Part shown: positions 49,497 to 58,738 of the stretch, piece after piece
Layout of the letters: every line of letters begins with the position of its first letter
Numbering within the stretch: position 1 is the first letter of the stretch
DNA from: an uncultured Burkholderiales bacterium
Lineage (GTDB): Bacteria > Pseudomonadota > Gammaproteobacteria > Burkholderiales > Burkholderiaceae_C
Length of the DNA stretch: 64,000 bases
NCBI GenBank assembly: GCA_903886485.1
Contig: CAISMH010000012.1
Coordinates: forward strand, 186,001 to 250,000
Direction: 5' to 3'
The notes under the pieces: model-generated
What the model was told of the DNA's origin: nothing
Database searches by the model: none
What the model saw: the letters and a program-made list of their open reading frames with translations, nothing else
Position numbers and translations under genes: made by a program

Positions 49497-51746
49497 TTAT
49501 TTGCGCGAGCGGCGGCTCTTGGCGCTGGGTTTTTTTTCACTCGACTTACGAGAAGCACTCGCAACCGCCTTGGGCTCGCCGCGCCCTGTCTTGCCACTCA
49601 TTTTGGTGAACGCTTTTTTCACCGCAGTTTTAAAGTTTTGCATGGGCGAACCATGGGCATCTTTCACACCGCGTGGCGTTAAGTCATCTGTCTCGCGCAC
49701 CAAGCGGAAATCAATTTTGCGACCGTCTAAGTCAACACGACTCACCTGAATGCGCACGCGCGAGCCTATGCCGTAACGAATGCCCGTACGCTCGCCGCGC
49801 AGCTCTTGACGCATTTCATCAAAGCGGAAATATTCGCCGCCTAGCTCAGTGATGTGCACCAAGCCCTCCACATACATGGCATCCAAGGTCACGAACAAGC
49901 CAAAGCTGGTCGCTGCTGTGACCACGCCCCCGTACTCTTCACCCAAATGCTCACGCATGTATTTGCACTTGAGCCAAGCTTCGACATCACGGCTCGCCTC
50001 ATCGGCTCGGCGCTCGTTGGCGCTGCAATGCAAACCAGCAGCTTCCCATGCTTGGCTGTCAGGCGTAGATTCAAATTTTTCGGCTAATTTTTTCTCGGGT
50101 GCACGCACACGTGAGGCCAAGCGACGCGCCAATTTGGCGTGCGCTTCCCCGGGTGTAGGCAGTGCAGGCAATTGGTATTTGCGTTTGAGCAAAATGGCTT
50201 TGATGACACGGTGCACCAACAGGTCGGGGTAACGACGAATTGGGCTGGTGAAGTGGGTATAGGCCTCGAACGCCAAGCCAAAGTGCCCGTTGTTGTCGGG
50301 CGTGTACACCGCTTGCGACATCGAACGCAACAACATCGAATGAATTTGTTGGGCATCCGGACGTTCTTTGGTTGCTTCAGCAATCGCTTGAAACTCGGAT
50401 GGTTTTGGGTTGTCCCCCACGGTCATGCCAATGCCTGTGGCCTTGAGATAGCCGCGCAACAAGTCAATCTTCTCGGGTGTTGGGCCTTCGTGAACGCGGA
50501 ACAAGCCTGGGTGTTTGCTTTGCAGAATGAAGTCTGCACTGCAGACGTTGGCGGCCAGCATGGCCTCTTCAATCAACTTGTGCGCGTCGTTGCGAACGCG
50601 TGGCACGATTTTTTCGATGCGGCCACTTTCGTCACACACAATTTGTGTTTCTGTGGTTTCAAAATCCACCGCACCACGAACACGACGGGCTTTGAGTAAA
50701 GCACCATACACATCGTGCAAGTTCAACAAATCATCGATGCGCTCTTTGCGTTTAGCCGCCTCTGGCCCGCGCGTGTTCGACAAAATGGCCGCCACTTCGG
50801 TGTACGTGAAGCGTGCATGGCTGAACATGACGGCCGGATAAAACTGATAGGCCTCCACATCGCCAGAGGCTGTGATGAGCATGTCACACACCATGCACAA
50901 ACGCTCGACGTCGGGGTTCAAAGAACACAGCCCGTTTGACAACTTCTCGGGCAGCATGGGGATCACGCGGCGCGGAAAATACACGCTCGTCGCGCGGTCA
51001 TAGGCATCGACATCAATGGCACTGCCGGTTTCCACATAGTTGCTCACATCGGCGATCGCGACCAACAGTCGCCAGCCTTTGCCCTTGCCTACTTTGGCCG
51101 GTTCGCAATAAACAGCATCATCGAAGTCGCGTGCGTCTTCACCATCAATGGTGACCAAAGGTACATCCGTTAAGTCAACGCGCCCCTTTTTATCTTGCGC
51201 ACGGACCTTGTCTGGCAAGCCACGCGCCATGCCCAAACAGGCATCAGAAAACTCATGCGGGACACCATATTTGCGCACCGCAATTTCGATTTCCATACCA
51301 GGGTCATCGACTTCGCCTAATACTTCTTTGACACGGCCGACAGGTTGCCCATACAGGCTCGGTGGTTCGGTCAACTCAACCACCACCACTTGACCCACCA
51401 TCGCGTTGGCCGTTGCGCCTTTGTTGATCAAAACATCTTGGCCGTAGCGTTTGTCTTCTGGCGCGACGAGCCACACACCACTCTCTTGCAACAAGCGGCC
51501 AATGATGGGTTGCTTGGATCGCTCCAAAATTTCAACCACACGACCTTCAGGTCGACCCTTGCGGTCAAAACGAACGATGCGTGCTTTGACGCGATCACGG
51601 TGCAGCACAGCACGCATTTCATTGGGCGGCAAAAAGATGTCGGGCGAACCATCATCGCGTTGAACAAACCCATGTCCGTCGCGATGTCCTGCAACGACTC
51701 CTTCAAACTCTTCCAGTAGTCCACTGGTATTTACGGAATTCTTGAT
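49497..51746 (-). CDS. rnr: Ribonuclease R
   Basis: About 749 residues. Cold-shock domains lie at the N-terminus, then the RNB catalytic domain with I-D-G-E-D-A-R-D-F-D-D-A-V near residue 205, P-R-R-x-I-P-M-L-P-E near 265 and the T-S-P-I-R-R-Y-P-D-L signature near 510, then an S1 domain near 615 and a Lys/Ser-rich tail. It degrades structured RNA 3' to 5'. The start is unclear. The only in-frame GTG (51797) lies antisense inside tRNA-Leu, yet a GAGAGG ribosome-binding site lies 6 nt before an ATC codon at 51746. I place the 5' limit there. Confidence 0.9.
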   Translation of the reverse strand: MKNSVNTSGLLEEFEGVVAGHRDGHGFVQRDDGSPDIFLPPNEMRAVLHRDRVKARIVRFDRKGRPEGRVVEILERSKQPIIGRLLQESGVWLVAPEDKRYGQDVLINKGATANAMVGQVVVVELTEPPSLYGQPVGRVKEVLGEVDDPGMEIEIAVRKYGVPHEFSDACLGMARGLPDKVRAQDKKGRVDLTDVPLVTIDGEDARDFDDAVYCEPAKVGKGKGWRLLVAIADVSNYVETGSAIDVDAYDRATSVYFPRRVIPMLPEKLSNGLCSLNPDVERLCMVCDMLITASGDVEAYQFYPAVMFSHARFTYTEVAAILSNTRGPEAAKRKERIDDLLNLHDVYGALLKARRVRGAVDFETTETQIVCDESGRIEKIVPRVRNDAHKLIEEAMLAANVCSADFILQSKHPGLFRVHEGPTPEKIDLLRGYLKATGIGMTVGDNPKPSEFQAIAEATKERPDAQQIHSMLLRSMSQAVYTPDNNGHFGLAFEAYTHFTSPIRRYPDLLVHRVIKAILLKRKYQLPALPTPGEAHAKLARRLASRVRAPEKKLAEKFESTPDSQAWEAAGLHCSANERRADEASRDVEAWLKCKYMREHLGEEYGGVVTAATSFGLFVTLDAMYVEGLVHITELGGEYFRFDEMRQELRGERTGIRYGIGSRVRIQVSRVDLDGRKIDFRLVRETDDLTPRGVKDAHGSPMQNFKTAVKKAFTKMSGKTGRGEPKAVASASRKSSEKKPSAKSRRSRK

Positions 51747-51751
51747 ACAAT
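51743..51751 (+). promoter_or_regulatory. Extended -10 element of tRNA-Leu
   Basis: TGA-TACAAT (51743-51751) is an extended -10 element, predicting transcription from about 51758, 12 nt before the tRNA. It lies on the opposite strand of the first rnr codons. Confidence 0.5.
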
Positions 51752-51769
51752 GCCTCTCTTTCCTGAAAT

Positions 51770-51854
<85 letters not shown>

Positions 51855-51868
51855 ATATAAGTTAAATG

Positions 51869-51898
51869 AAAGCCACCTTTTGGGTGGCTTTTGTTTTT
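51869..51898. terminator. Terminator of tRNA-Leu, possibly bidirectional
   Basis: Stem AAAGCCACC/GGTGGCTTT with a 5-nt loop and a T-rich tail to 51898. The A-rich left side allows it to act also for leftward rimO transcription. The arms are the same as in the terminator at 1555. Confidence 0.85.
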
Positions 51899-51905
51899 AG
51901 GGAAT

Positions 51906-53285
51906 TTAAATCGGTAATGCGACAAGGTCATGACCATCTGTCGCCACGACTTTGGCGCGGGTGAATTCACCCACTTTCAACACTTTGCTGAGTTTTTCGG
52001 GCGGCAACAACTTCACCACGCCATCAATCTCAGGCGCATCGGCATAGCTACGGCCCACACCGCCTTTGCGACCGCCCGCTGGGGCTGAGTCCACCAACAC
52101 TTGAAGGGTCGAGCCAATGCGGCGTTTGAGCTTGGCAATCGACACCTCTTCTGCCACTTGCATGAAACGCGCTTGACGCGCTTCGCGCACTTCTTGCGGC
52201 AACATGCCCGGTATGTCATTGGCTGCTGCGCCGTCCACGGGGCTATAAGCAAAGCAACCCGCACGATCAATCTCGGCTTCACGCACGAAGTTCAGCAAGT
52301 GCTCAAACTCTTCTTCTGTCTCGCCAGGAAAACCGGCGATGAAGGTGCTGCGAATCACGATTTGCGGACACAGTTCGCGCCAGCGGGCAATACGCTCTAA
52401 GTTTTTTTCACCACTGGCTGGACGCTTCATGCGCTTCAACACATCGGGGTGACTGTGCTGGAATGGCACATCCAAATAGGGCAGCACATGGCCCGTGGCC
52501 ATCAAAGGAATGATGTCATCCACGCTCGGGTATGGGTACACATAGTGCAAACGTACCCAAGCGCTGTAGGTTTGTGCCAACTTGGCCAAGGCTTGCGCCA
52601 GCTCTAAAGTACGCGTCTTGATAGGCTGTCCATCAAAAAAACCGGTGACATACTTCACGTCCACGCCATAAGCCGACGTGTCTTGGCTAATCACCAACAG
52701 TTCTTTCACGCCACCTTCAAACAAAGCACGCGCTTCTTTGAGTACATCACCAATGGGTCGACTCACCAAATCACCCCGCATGGAAGGGATGATGCAAAAC
52801 GTGCAACGGTGGTTGCAGCCTTCGCTGATTTTCAAATACGCATAGTGCTTGGGAGTGAGCTTGACGCCCGCCTCGCCAAAACTATTGGGCACCAAGTCGA
52901 TGAAGGGGTCATGCGGCTTGGGCAAATGAGCATGCACCGCATCCATCACCTCTTGCGTGGCATGCGGGCCGGTGACAGCCAACACGCTGGGGTGCATTTG
53001 CATGACCAGATTGGAACCACCTTCGGCTTGACGCGCGCCCAAACAGCCAGTCACGATGACCTTACCGTTTTCGGCCAGTGCTTCGCCAATGGTGTCTAGG
53101 CTTTCTTTCACCGCGTCATCAATGAAGCCGCAGGTGTTGACGATGACCAAGTCCGCGCCAGCAAAAGTTTTGGAAGTTTGATAACCCTCGGCGCTGAGTT
53201 GCGTCAAGATCAATTCGGAGTCGGTCAGAGCCTTGGGGCAACCCAAGCTCACGAAACCAACTTTAGGTGTGCTTACTTCTGTCAT
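51906..53285 (-). CDS. rimO: Ribosomal protein S12 methylthiotransferase RimO
   Basis: 459 residues. An N-terminal UPF0004 domain has cysteines in S-L-G-C-P-K near 15 and C-G-F near 52. The radical-SAM motif is C-N-H-R-C-T-F-C near 160, and a C-terminal TRAM domain ends near A-T-D-G-H-D-L-V. It methylthiolates the conserved aspartate of S12 (D89 in E. coli). Its start overlaps the phaR stop (ATGA). Confidence 0.95.
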   Translation of the reverse strand: MTEVSTPKVGFVSLGCPKALTDSELILTQLSAEGYQTSKTFAGADLVIVNTCGFIDDAVKESLDTIGEALAENGKVIVTGCLGARQAEGGSNLVMQMHPSVLAVTGPHATQEVMDAVHAHLPKPHDPFIDLVPNSFGEAGVKLTPKHYAYLKISEGCNHRCTFCIIPSMRGDLVSRPIGDVLKEARALFEGGVKELLVISQDTSAYGVDVKYVTGFFDGQPIKTRTLELAQALAKLAQTYSAWVRLHYVYPYPSVDDIIPLMATGHVLPYLDVPFQHSHPDVLKRMKRPASGEKNLERIARWRELCPQIVIRSTFIAGFPGETEEEFEHLLNFVREAEIDRAGCFAYSPVDGAAANDIPGMLPQEVREARQARFMQVAEEVSIAKLKRRIGSTLQVLVDSAPAGGRKGGVGRSYADAPEIDGVVKLLPPEKLSKVLKVGEFTRAKVVATDGHDLVALPI

Positions 53286-53728
53286 TTACGTTTCAGTCCC
53301 ATCACATCCATCATGTGTTCGGTTTGTTTTTGCAATTGTTCGGCATAGCTGCTCACCAGTGTCGGCACGATGGGCAGTTGTGGCACGTTGTCCATGAACG
53401 TTTGTACGTTCTTCTCTAAGTAAGAGCCCATGAAGCCCTGCATTGAATGCCCATAGAAGCGAATGATGTTGGCCAAGACTTGCTCAGTCAGGATAGGCGC
53501 GCCTTCCGACTCGTGCTCCAAAATGATTTGCAACAAGATGCTACGCGTCAGATCTTCGCCGGACTTCGCATCGACGACTCGAAATGGGGTTTGATGCATG
53601 ACCAGTTGCTTGATGTCAGCCAAGGCGACATAGCTGGATGACGCGGTGTCATACAGGCGGCGATTGGGATACTTCTTGATCACGCGGTCTTGCGTGTCAT
53701 CTGAAGTGGTTGATTTTTTGCTGCTCAT
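53282..53728 (-). CDS. phaR: Polyhydroxyalkanoate synthesis repressor PhaR
   Basis: 148 residues from the ATG at 53728, which has a GGGAG site; the longer frame runs into tRNA-Val. The PHB/PHA accumulation regulator DNA-binding domain is near residues 15-75 with [12 protein letters not shown], followed by the granule-associated domain near 80-125. It is shorter than the usual 180-200 residues, lacking much of the C-terminal tail. PhaR represses phasin and PHA genes until it binds nascent granules. bdhA, which degrades 3-hydroxybutyrate, is 2.4 kb away; phaC is not in the window. Confidence 0.92.
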   Translation of the reverse strand: MSSKKSTTSDDTQDRVIKKYPNRRLYDTASSSYVALADIKQLVMHQTPFRVVDAKSGEDLTRSILLQIILEHESEGAPILTEQVLANIIRFYGHSMQGFMGSYLEKNVQTFMDNVPQLPIVPTLVSSYAEQLQKQTEHMMDVMGLKRK

Positions 53729-53745
53729 TGACGTCAGCTCCCGTT

Positions 53746-53786
53746 GAAAAAGAAAAGCCCAGAACTGTTCAAACAGTGCCGGGCTT
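53746..53786 (-). terminator. Terminator of tRNA-Val upstream of phaR
   Basis: On the minus strand an interrupted stem (AAGCCC/GGGCTT outside, ACTGTT/AACAGT inside) is followed by a T-rich stretch. It separates the tRNA transcript from phaR. Confidence 0.75.
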
Positions 53787-53800
53787 GACGGGGAACAATT

Positions 53801-53878
53801 TGGTAGGCGCGATTGGAATCGAACCAACGACCCCCACCATGTCAAGGTGGTGCTCTAACCAACTGAGCTACGCGCCTA
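53801..53878 (-). tRNA. tRNA-Val (GAC)
   Basis: 78 nt including an encoded CCA. The acceptor TAGGCGC/GCGCCTA pairs fully, the D arm is GCTC-N9-GAGC, the anticodon stem CCACC/GGTGG encloses TTGACAT with anticodon GAC (plus-strand 53841-53843), and the T loop is TTCGATT. It reads GUC and GUU. Confidence 0.95.
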
Positions 53879-53908
53879 CATTGTTCGAAGCTGAAATTGT
53901 AGCAGAGT

Positions 53909-56104
53909 TCAACGGCGTTTCGCGGCGCGCACACCGCGTACCTCTTTGACCAAACCCAAAACCTTTTGCAAACGACGCGAATCGCCGACTTCCACCGTGA
54001 ATGTCATCCACGCCAAGTCTTTCACGGACTGGGTCTGCACGCCGATGACGTTCATTTTTTCTTTGGCAAAAACCTCTGATATGTCACGCAACAAACCTTG
54101 GCGATCTATCGCTTCAATGTTCACATCCACCGGATAAACCAAGGCCTTGGTCGAAGCCGACTGCCCCCAGTCCACGTCAATCACACGGTCCGCACTGCGC
54201 AAGGCCATTTGCTTGAAATTACCGCAATCCGCACGATGAATACTGACGCCCTTGCCACGGGTGACAAAGCCACGAATATCGTCGGGCGGAGCAGGCTTGC
54301 AGCACTTACTCAATTGCGTGAGCAACGAATCAATGCCCACCACCAACACCCCGCTCTTGGACGTTTTGTCACTGGGGCGCGACTTCTTCAGGCGCACATA
54401 GTCGTCTGCATCCATTACCATCGCAGGCGGGTTCAGCAACGTCTCAATGTTGCGCAGTGAAAACTCATCTTTACCCACGACCTCGAACAGGGCCTCGGCT
54501 GATTTGAAGCCGAGTTGCGAGGCCAAGTCGTCGAGTTTCATCGCCGTCTTACCTTCACGCTGCAAGAGCTTTTCGACAGCCTCGCGACCTTTGGCGGCCG
54601 TTTCTTGCATGGCTTGGGCATTGAACCAAGCCCTGATCTTGGCCCGCGCCCGAGAGCTGGCTAAGAAACCGAGTTCAGGGTTGAGCCAATCACGCGATGG
54701 CCCACCTTCTTTGATGGCCGTGACCTCCACAGTCTGACCGTTTTTCAACTGCGTGTTGAGAGGAACCATCGCGCCATCGACACGCGCACCACGGCAACGA
54801 TGCCCAAGGTTGGTGTGCAAGGTGTAAGCAAAATCAATCGGCGTGCTGCCTTGAGGCAACTCCACCACAGCCGCATCAGGGGTCAACACATAAATGCGGT
54901 CACTCAGCGCATCGGTCTTGGCCTGACTCTGGGCATCAGCAGACAACTCACGCTCCCAAGCCAAAAGTTGACGCAACACCGCGATCTTGGCGTCATATGC
55001 GCCGGAAGCACTGACCCCTGCATAGCCTTTGGTGCCTGCTTCTTTGTAGGCCCAGTGCGCGGCTACGCCATGCTCAGCATGGGCGTGCATTTCTTGCGTA
55101 CGAATTTGAATTTCAATCGGACGCCCTTGCGCATCGCGCACAACTGTGTGCAGTGATTGGTAACCATTCGACTTGGGCTTGGCAATGTAGTCATCAAACT
55201 CTGAGTCAATCGGGATAAATTTCGTATGAACAAAACTCAGTGCCGCATAGCAATCAGGTACGGATGGGACAACCATACGCAAAGCACGCACATCGAATAC
55301 GCGCGAAAAATCTAACCCCTTGCCACGCATTTTTTTGACAATGCTGTAGATGTGTTTGGGCCGCCCCGCCACTTGCGCGATGACTCCTTGACTTTGGAGC
55401 TCAAGCTCCAAACCTTCTCGCAGCTGAAGCATGTAGTTTTCGCGCTCTGCACGTTTTTCGTCGAGGAGCTTGGCGATTTCTCGGTAGGTCTCAGGCTCCA
55501 GAAAGCGAAAAGCCAAGTCTTCCATTTCCCATTTGATTTGCCAAATTCCCAACCGATTGGCCAACGGCGCAAACACATGCAAGGACTCATAAGCCAAGCT
55601 GTGCGGTATTGGTTTCTTGGTGGCAGCGTAGTAGCGCAAGGTTTGTAAGCGCGAAGCCAAACGCAACAAAACCACGCGTAAGTCTCGCGAGAAAGCCAAC
55701 AACATCTTGCGGACATTCTCAGTTTGCATCGCTGCAAGCTGTGACTCGGCAGCCACAGCACGCGCTTGTCGCTGTATGCGAATCAGCCGCATGCTCTCCA
55801 CAGCGAGCTCGGCGTAACTCGCACCAAATGCTTTGGCAATCACTTCTTCTGGCTTTTGCAAATGCTCTGCAGCGTAGACCAAGTAGCAAGCGGCTTGCAT
55901 CGCTTCGGAACCGCCGATTTGATGCAGGATGGCCACCGTGGCATCTGCGTGGCTCAGAGAATCTTCGCCCGTATCTACTGAAGCCCCTGTCAATAAGGGC
56001 ACCGCAAAAGCTCGCGCACGCATTAAAGCCTCTGGCTGGTCAGGCAGCTCTTGCAATGACGGGCTCAAAAGCGACGTCCGAACCGTTTCTCCGTTATGTT
56101 TCAT
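53909..56104 (-). CDS. relA: (p)ppGpp synthetase RelA (hydrolase domain degenerate)
   Basis: 731 residues from the ATG at 56104. The HD region (about 35-150) lacks the His-Asp pair: the place of H-D-V-V-E-D-T is taken by Y-L-V-Y-A-A-E-H, so hydrolysis is lost as in RelA. The synthetase domain has G-K-G-L-D-F-S-R-V-F-D-V-R-A near residue 258 and K-P-x-S-N-G-Y-Q-S-L-H near 310. TGS (about 400), zinc-finger and C-terminal ACT domains follow. It makes (p)ppGpp at stalled ribosomes. A SpoT-type hydrolase must be encoded elsewhere. Confidence 0.94.
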   Translation of the reverse strand: MKHNGETVRTSLLSPSLQELPDQPEALMRARAFAVPLLTGASVDTGEDSLSHADATVAILHQIGGSEAMQAACYLVYAAEHLQKPEEVIAKAFGASYAELAVESMRLIRIQRQARAVAAESQLAAMQTENVRKMLLAFSRDLRVVLLRLASRLQTLRYYAATKKPIPHSLAYESLHVFAPLANRLGIWQIKWEMEDLAFRFLEPETYREIAKLLDEKRAERENYMLQLREGLELELQSQGVIAQVAGRPKHIYSIVKKMRGKGLDFSRVFDVRALRMVVPSVPDCYAALSFVHTKFIPIDSEFDDYIAKPKSNGYQSLHTVVRDAQGRPIEIQIRTQEMHAHAEHGVAAHWAYKEAGTKGYAGVSASGAYDAKIAVLRQLLAWERELSADAQSQAKTDALSDRIYVLTPDAAVVELPQGSTPIDFAYTLHTNLGHRCRGARVDGAMVPLNTQLKNGQTVEVTAIKEGGPSRDWLNPELGFLASSRARAKIRAWFNAQAMQETAAKGREAVEKLLQREGKTAMKLDDLASQLGFKSAEALFEVVGKDEFSLRNIETLLNPPAMVMDADDYVRLKKSRPSDKTSKSGVLVVGIDSLLTQLSKCCKPAPPDDIRGFVTRGKGVSIHRADCGNFKQMALRSADRVIDVDWGQSASTKALVYPVDVNIEAIDRQGLLRDISEVFAKEKMNVIGVQTQSVKDLAWMTFTVEVGDSRRLQKVLGLVKEVRGVRAAKRR

Positions 56105-56166
56105 GTAAGCCACTGAACCGCATAATGTCTATAGGTTTGTCATCGTAATGGATATGGAGTTTTGAA

Positions 56167-56949
56167 ATGTCTCAACGCACACTCATTGGTAAAACAGCTT
56201 TGGTGACTGGGTCCACCAGTGGCATTGGCCTGGGTATCGCCAAATCATTGGCACGCCAAGGTGCCAATATCGTTCTCAACGGCTTTGGCGATGCCGAAGG
56301 CCCGAAAGCAGAAATTGCAGCTTTGGGGGTCCAAGTCAGCTACCACGGTGCTGACATGAGCAAAGCTTCAGACATCACAGCCATGATGGCATTTGCCGCC
56401 CAGACGTTTGGAGGCGTGGACATTTTGGTCAACAACGCAGGCATCCAGCACGTGGCGTCGGTCGAGGACTTCCCAGTTGATCGCTGGGATGCCATCATCG
56501 CGATCAATCTCACGAGCGCCTTTCATACCTCTCGATTGGCATTGCCGCACATGCAGCAAAAAAATTGGGGGCGCATCATCAACGTGGCATCGGTTCACGG
56601 CTTGGTAGGCTCAGCACAAAAATCAGCTTATGTTGCAGCCAAGCACGGCATCGTGGGCTTGACCAAAGTGACGGCACTCGAGAACGCCACCACGGGCGTC
56701 ACTTGTAACGCGATCTGCCCAGGCTGGGTGCTCACTCCCTTGGTTCAAAAGCAAGTCGATGCTAAAGCTGCGGCTTTGAAAATCTCCAATGACGAGGCCA
56801 CCAAGCTTCTTTTGGGTGAAAAAGAGCCGTCCATGCAATTCACTACCCCGCAAGAGCTGGGTGAATTGGCCGTTTTCTTGTGTAGCGAGGCAGGGAAAAA
56901 CATCCGAGGCGTTGCATGGAATATGGATGGGGGTTGGGTAGCCCAATAA
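56167..56949 (+). CDS. bdhA: D-3-hydroxybutyrate dehydrogenase
   Basis: 260 residues, a short-chain dehydrogenase. The NAD loop is T-G-S-T-S-G-I-G (14-21). The active site has S142, Y155 and K159, and the family-specific substrate residues Q94, H144 and K152 are all present, which distinguishes BdhA from generic reductases; C-P-G-W-V-L-T-P-L-V follows near 185. It oxidises D-3-hydroxybutyrate to acetoacetate during PHB use. It has a GGAG site and is divergent from relA. Nearby phaR supports a PHB link. Confidence 0.92.
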   Translation: MSQRTLIGKTALVTGSTSGIGLGIAKSLARQGANIVLNGFGDAEGPKAEIAALGVQVSYHGADMSKASDITAMMAFAAQTFGGVDILVNNAGIQHVASVEDFPVDRWDAIIAINLTSAFHTSRLALPHMQQKNWGRIINVASVHGLVGSAQKSAYVAAKHGIVGLTKVTALENATTGVTCNAICPGWVLTPLVQKQVDAKAAALKISNDEATKLLLGEKEPSMQFTTPQELGELAVFLCSEAGKNIRGVAWNMDGGWVAQ

Positions 56950-56969
56950 GGCATGCGACGTTGAAGCGA

Positions 56970-57046
56970 GGTGAAAGATATTTATTAATAAAAAGTATTA
57001 TTTTTTTCGTGTCCAAATTAAAATAAATACCCAAATATCTTTTACC
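56970..57046 (+). promoter_or_regulatory. Paired inverted operator-like sites before the HTH regulator
   Basis: GGTGAAAGATATTT (56970-56983) and AAATATCTTTTACC (57033-57046) are inverted copies with one mismatch. Their centres are 63 bp apart, close to six helical turns. They bracket an AT-rich region with a TAAAAT -10 candidate (57019-57024), and the right copy covers the predicted transcription start. Confidence 0.5.
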
Positions 57047-57054
57047 TTCGGGGA

Positions 57055-57465
57055 ATGAAACAGCAACACCCCAAAGAAACAGCAAAATTTGCTGCGCGTC
57101 TTCGCTCAGCCATCAAGGATGCCGGCGTTCGCGTGTCGGCAACCACCGTCGCACACGAGTTCAATTTGCGCTATTGGGGAGAAGGTATTTCTTCGCATGC
57201 CGCACGCAATTGGCTCATGGGCGTCTCCATGCCAAAACAAGACAAACTTTTGGTGTTGTCGAAATGGCTCAAAGTTTCGCCAGAAGGGCTGTTGTTCGGG
57301 ACACCTCCGCAGCGGCCCATTGATGAACAGACGAATGAAGATCAGATCAACTTGGTAGATCAACAACTCATAGCGCGCTACCTTGCACTTGAATCAGAGC
57401 ACCGCCGTGTCGTGAGGGAAGTGGTTGATGGTTTGGCTGCACTCAATCCCAAAAAAGATCAATAA
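57055..57465 (+). CDS. Helix-turn-helix (Xre/C2-like) transcriptional regulator
   Basis: 136 residues. The N-terminal 85 residues look like a phage-repressor-type HTH: two helices, then [13 protein letters not shown], a glycine turn, and [11 protein letters not shown] as the recognition helix, ending [12 protein letters not shown]. The C-terminal 50 residues are helical and may dimerise; there is no peptidase or sensor domain. The target is unknown. Two inverted sites flank its promoter and suggest autoregulation. The stop overlaps that of convergent ispF by 7 bp. Confidence 0.8.
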   Translation: MKQQHPKETAKFAARLRSAIKDAGVRVSATTVAHEFNLRYWGEGISSHAARNWLMGVSMPKQDKLLVLSKWLKVSPEGLLFGTPPQRPIDEQTNEDQINLVDQQLIARYLALESEHRRVVREVVDGLAALNPKKDQ

Positions 57466-57941
57466 ATCAGCGCAATTGCACGTGCTTCCATACTCAGGCC
57501 CTGTCCCACAGGGCCTATTTTTTCAGCTGTCTTCGCCTTGACATTCACACAAGACACCTCGATATCCAGTGCTTGCGCAATCCGCATGCACATCGCAGGC
57601 ATGTGCGCAGCCAACTTAGGTGCTTGCGCAATCACAGTACTGTCAATGTTGCCGATCTCAAACCCCGCAGAGCGGACCAGCGTTGCTGTCTTTTGCAGCA
57701 ACACCCACGAATCCGCACCTTGATACGCTGCGTCGGTATCTGAGAAGTGCCGCCCAATATCGCCTAAGGCCGCAGCGCCCAACAGCGCATCTGTGATCGC
57801 ATGCAACAGAACATCTGCGTCTGAATGGCCCAGCAAACCATGGGTGTGCTGGATGCGCACTCCACCCAGCATGAGCGGACGCCCTTCAACCAAGGCATGA
57901 ACGTCCCAACCCTCACCAATTCGAAAACGAGGTGCAGTCAT
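57459..57941 (-). CDS. ispF: 2-C-methyl-D-erythritol 2,4-cyclodiphosphate synthase
   Basis: 160 residues from the ATG at 57941. The metal site is in G-W-D-V-H-A-L near residues 11-17, the [11 protein letters not shown] signature near 35, and the trimer CDP-binding region T-A-E-K-I-G near 135. It closes the cyclic diphosphate of the MEP pathway. ispD is 28 bp upstream on the same strand, the standard ispDF pair. Confidence 0.95.
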   Translation of the reverse strand: MTAPRFRIGEGWDVHALVEGRPLMLGGVRIQHTHGLLGHSDADVLLHAITDALLGAAALGDIGRHFSDTDAAYQGADSWVLLQKTATLVRSAGFEIGNIDSTVIAQAPKLAAHMPAMCMRIAQALDIEVSCVNVKAKTAEKIGPVGQGLSMEARAIALIY

Positions 57942-57969
57942 GTGATGGTCTTTCCATGTGTCAATTGCG

Positions 57970-58680
57970 TCATTGACGCGCATTCAAAATAGCTTCAGCC
58001 AAGGCAAAGTCTTCTGGATAAGTGACCTTGAAATTTTGTGCACTGCTGGGCACCAGCTTAGGCTTCAATCCCACCGCCTCCATCGCGCTGGCTTCATCGG
58101 TCATGGCCGCACCTGCTTGCGCCAATGCACGCAAAAGCTCGCCGACACGAAACATCTGCGGCGTTTGAGCCAGCCATTTGTCTGCTCGGTCAACAGTATG
58201 GGCCACGCGGCCTTTCGTCTCCACCTTTAAGGTGTCAGCCAATTTGTGCGCGAGCAAGCCCCCCACCGCATCGTCCTGGCAGGCATCGATCAACGCATCA
58301 ATTTGCGCAGGTGTGACCAAGCAACGCGCAGCATCATGCACCAGCACCCAATCGGTGTCATTTGCGCCTTGATCCACCAGAGCTCGCAAACCAGCCAACA
58401 CACTGTCAGCACGCGTAGCGCCACCTGTGTACACACTGGAAAACAAAGGCTGAGGACAAGCGGTCAGCACACGTGCCATCCGCACATCATCGGGAGCCAA
58501 CACCAACACGCCATGTGCCATGCGTTCCACGCCCGAAAAGGCCTTGAGCGTGTGCACCACCATGGGAAAGCCTGCGATGACTTCGTATTGTTTCGGCACG
58601 GCTGTACCCGCGCGGCTCCCAAAACCCGCGCAGGGAATCACAGCAAAAAAACGAATGGGGGGTTGAGTTTGTAAGGGCAT
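57970..58680 (-). CDS. ispD: 2-C-methyl-D-erythritol 4-phosphate cytidylyltransferase
   Basis: 236 residues from the ATG at 58680; the longer frame runs across the mfd promoter. The CTP-binding loop is [10 protein letters not shown] near 15-24 with K-Q-Y near 30, then V-H-D-A-A-R near 110 and the T-D-E-A-S-A-M-E near 190. It uses CTP to make CDP-methylerythritol from the product of Dxr. Divergent from mfd with a shared palindromic -10. Confidence 0.95.
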   Translation of the reverse strand: MPLQTQPPIRFFAVIPCAGFGSRAGTAVPKQYEVIAGFPMVVHTLKAFSGVERMAHGVLVLAPDDVRMARVLTACPQPLFSSVYTGGATRADSVLAGLRALVDQGANDTDWVLVHDAARCLVTPAQIDALIDACQDDAVGGLLAHKLADTLKVETKGRVAHTVDRADKWLAQTPQMFRVGELLRALAQAGAAMTDEASAMEAVGLKPKLVPSSAQNFKVTYPEDFALAEAILNARQ

Positions 58681-58721
58681 TGAATAGGTTTGGGCTTCGT
58701 TCGAATGAAAGCCCAGCCCCC

Positions 58722-58731
58722 ATTCTAGAAT
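58722..58731. promoter_or_regulatory. Palindromic divergent -10 element of mfd and ispD
   Basis: ATTCTAGAAT is a perfect palindrome and presents TAGAAT on both strands. The plus-strand hexamer (58726-58731) ends 7 nt before the mfd ATG, which lacks a Shine-Dalgarno sequence. The minus-strand hexamer would start the ispD mRNA near 58715. Confidence 0.5.
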
Positions 58732-58738
58732 TACCCCA

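Noticed and set aside
53729..53845. 39-codon upstream extension of phaR
   Set aside because: It runs through the tRNA-Val terminator and into the tRNA gene; the ATG at 53728 has a good ribosome-binding site.
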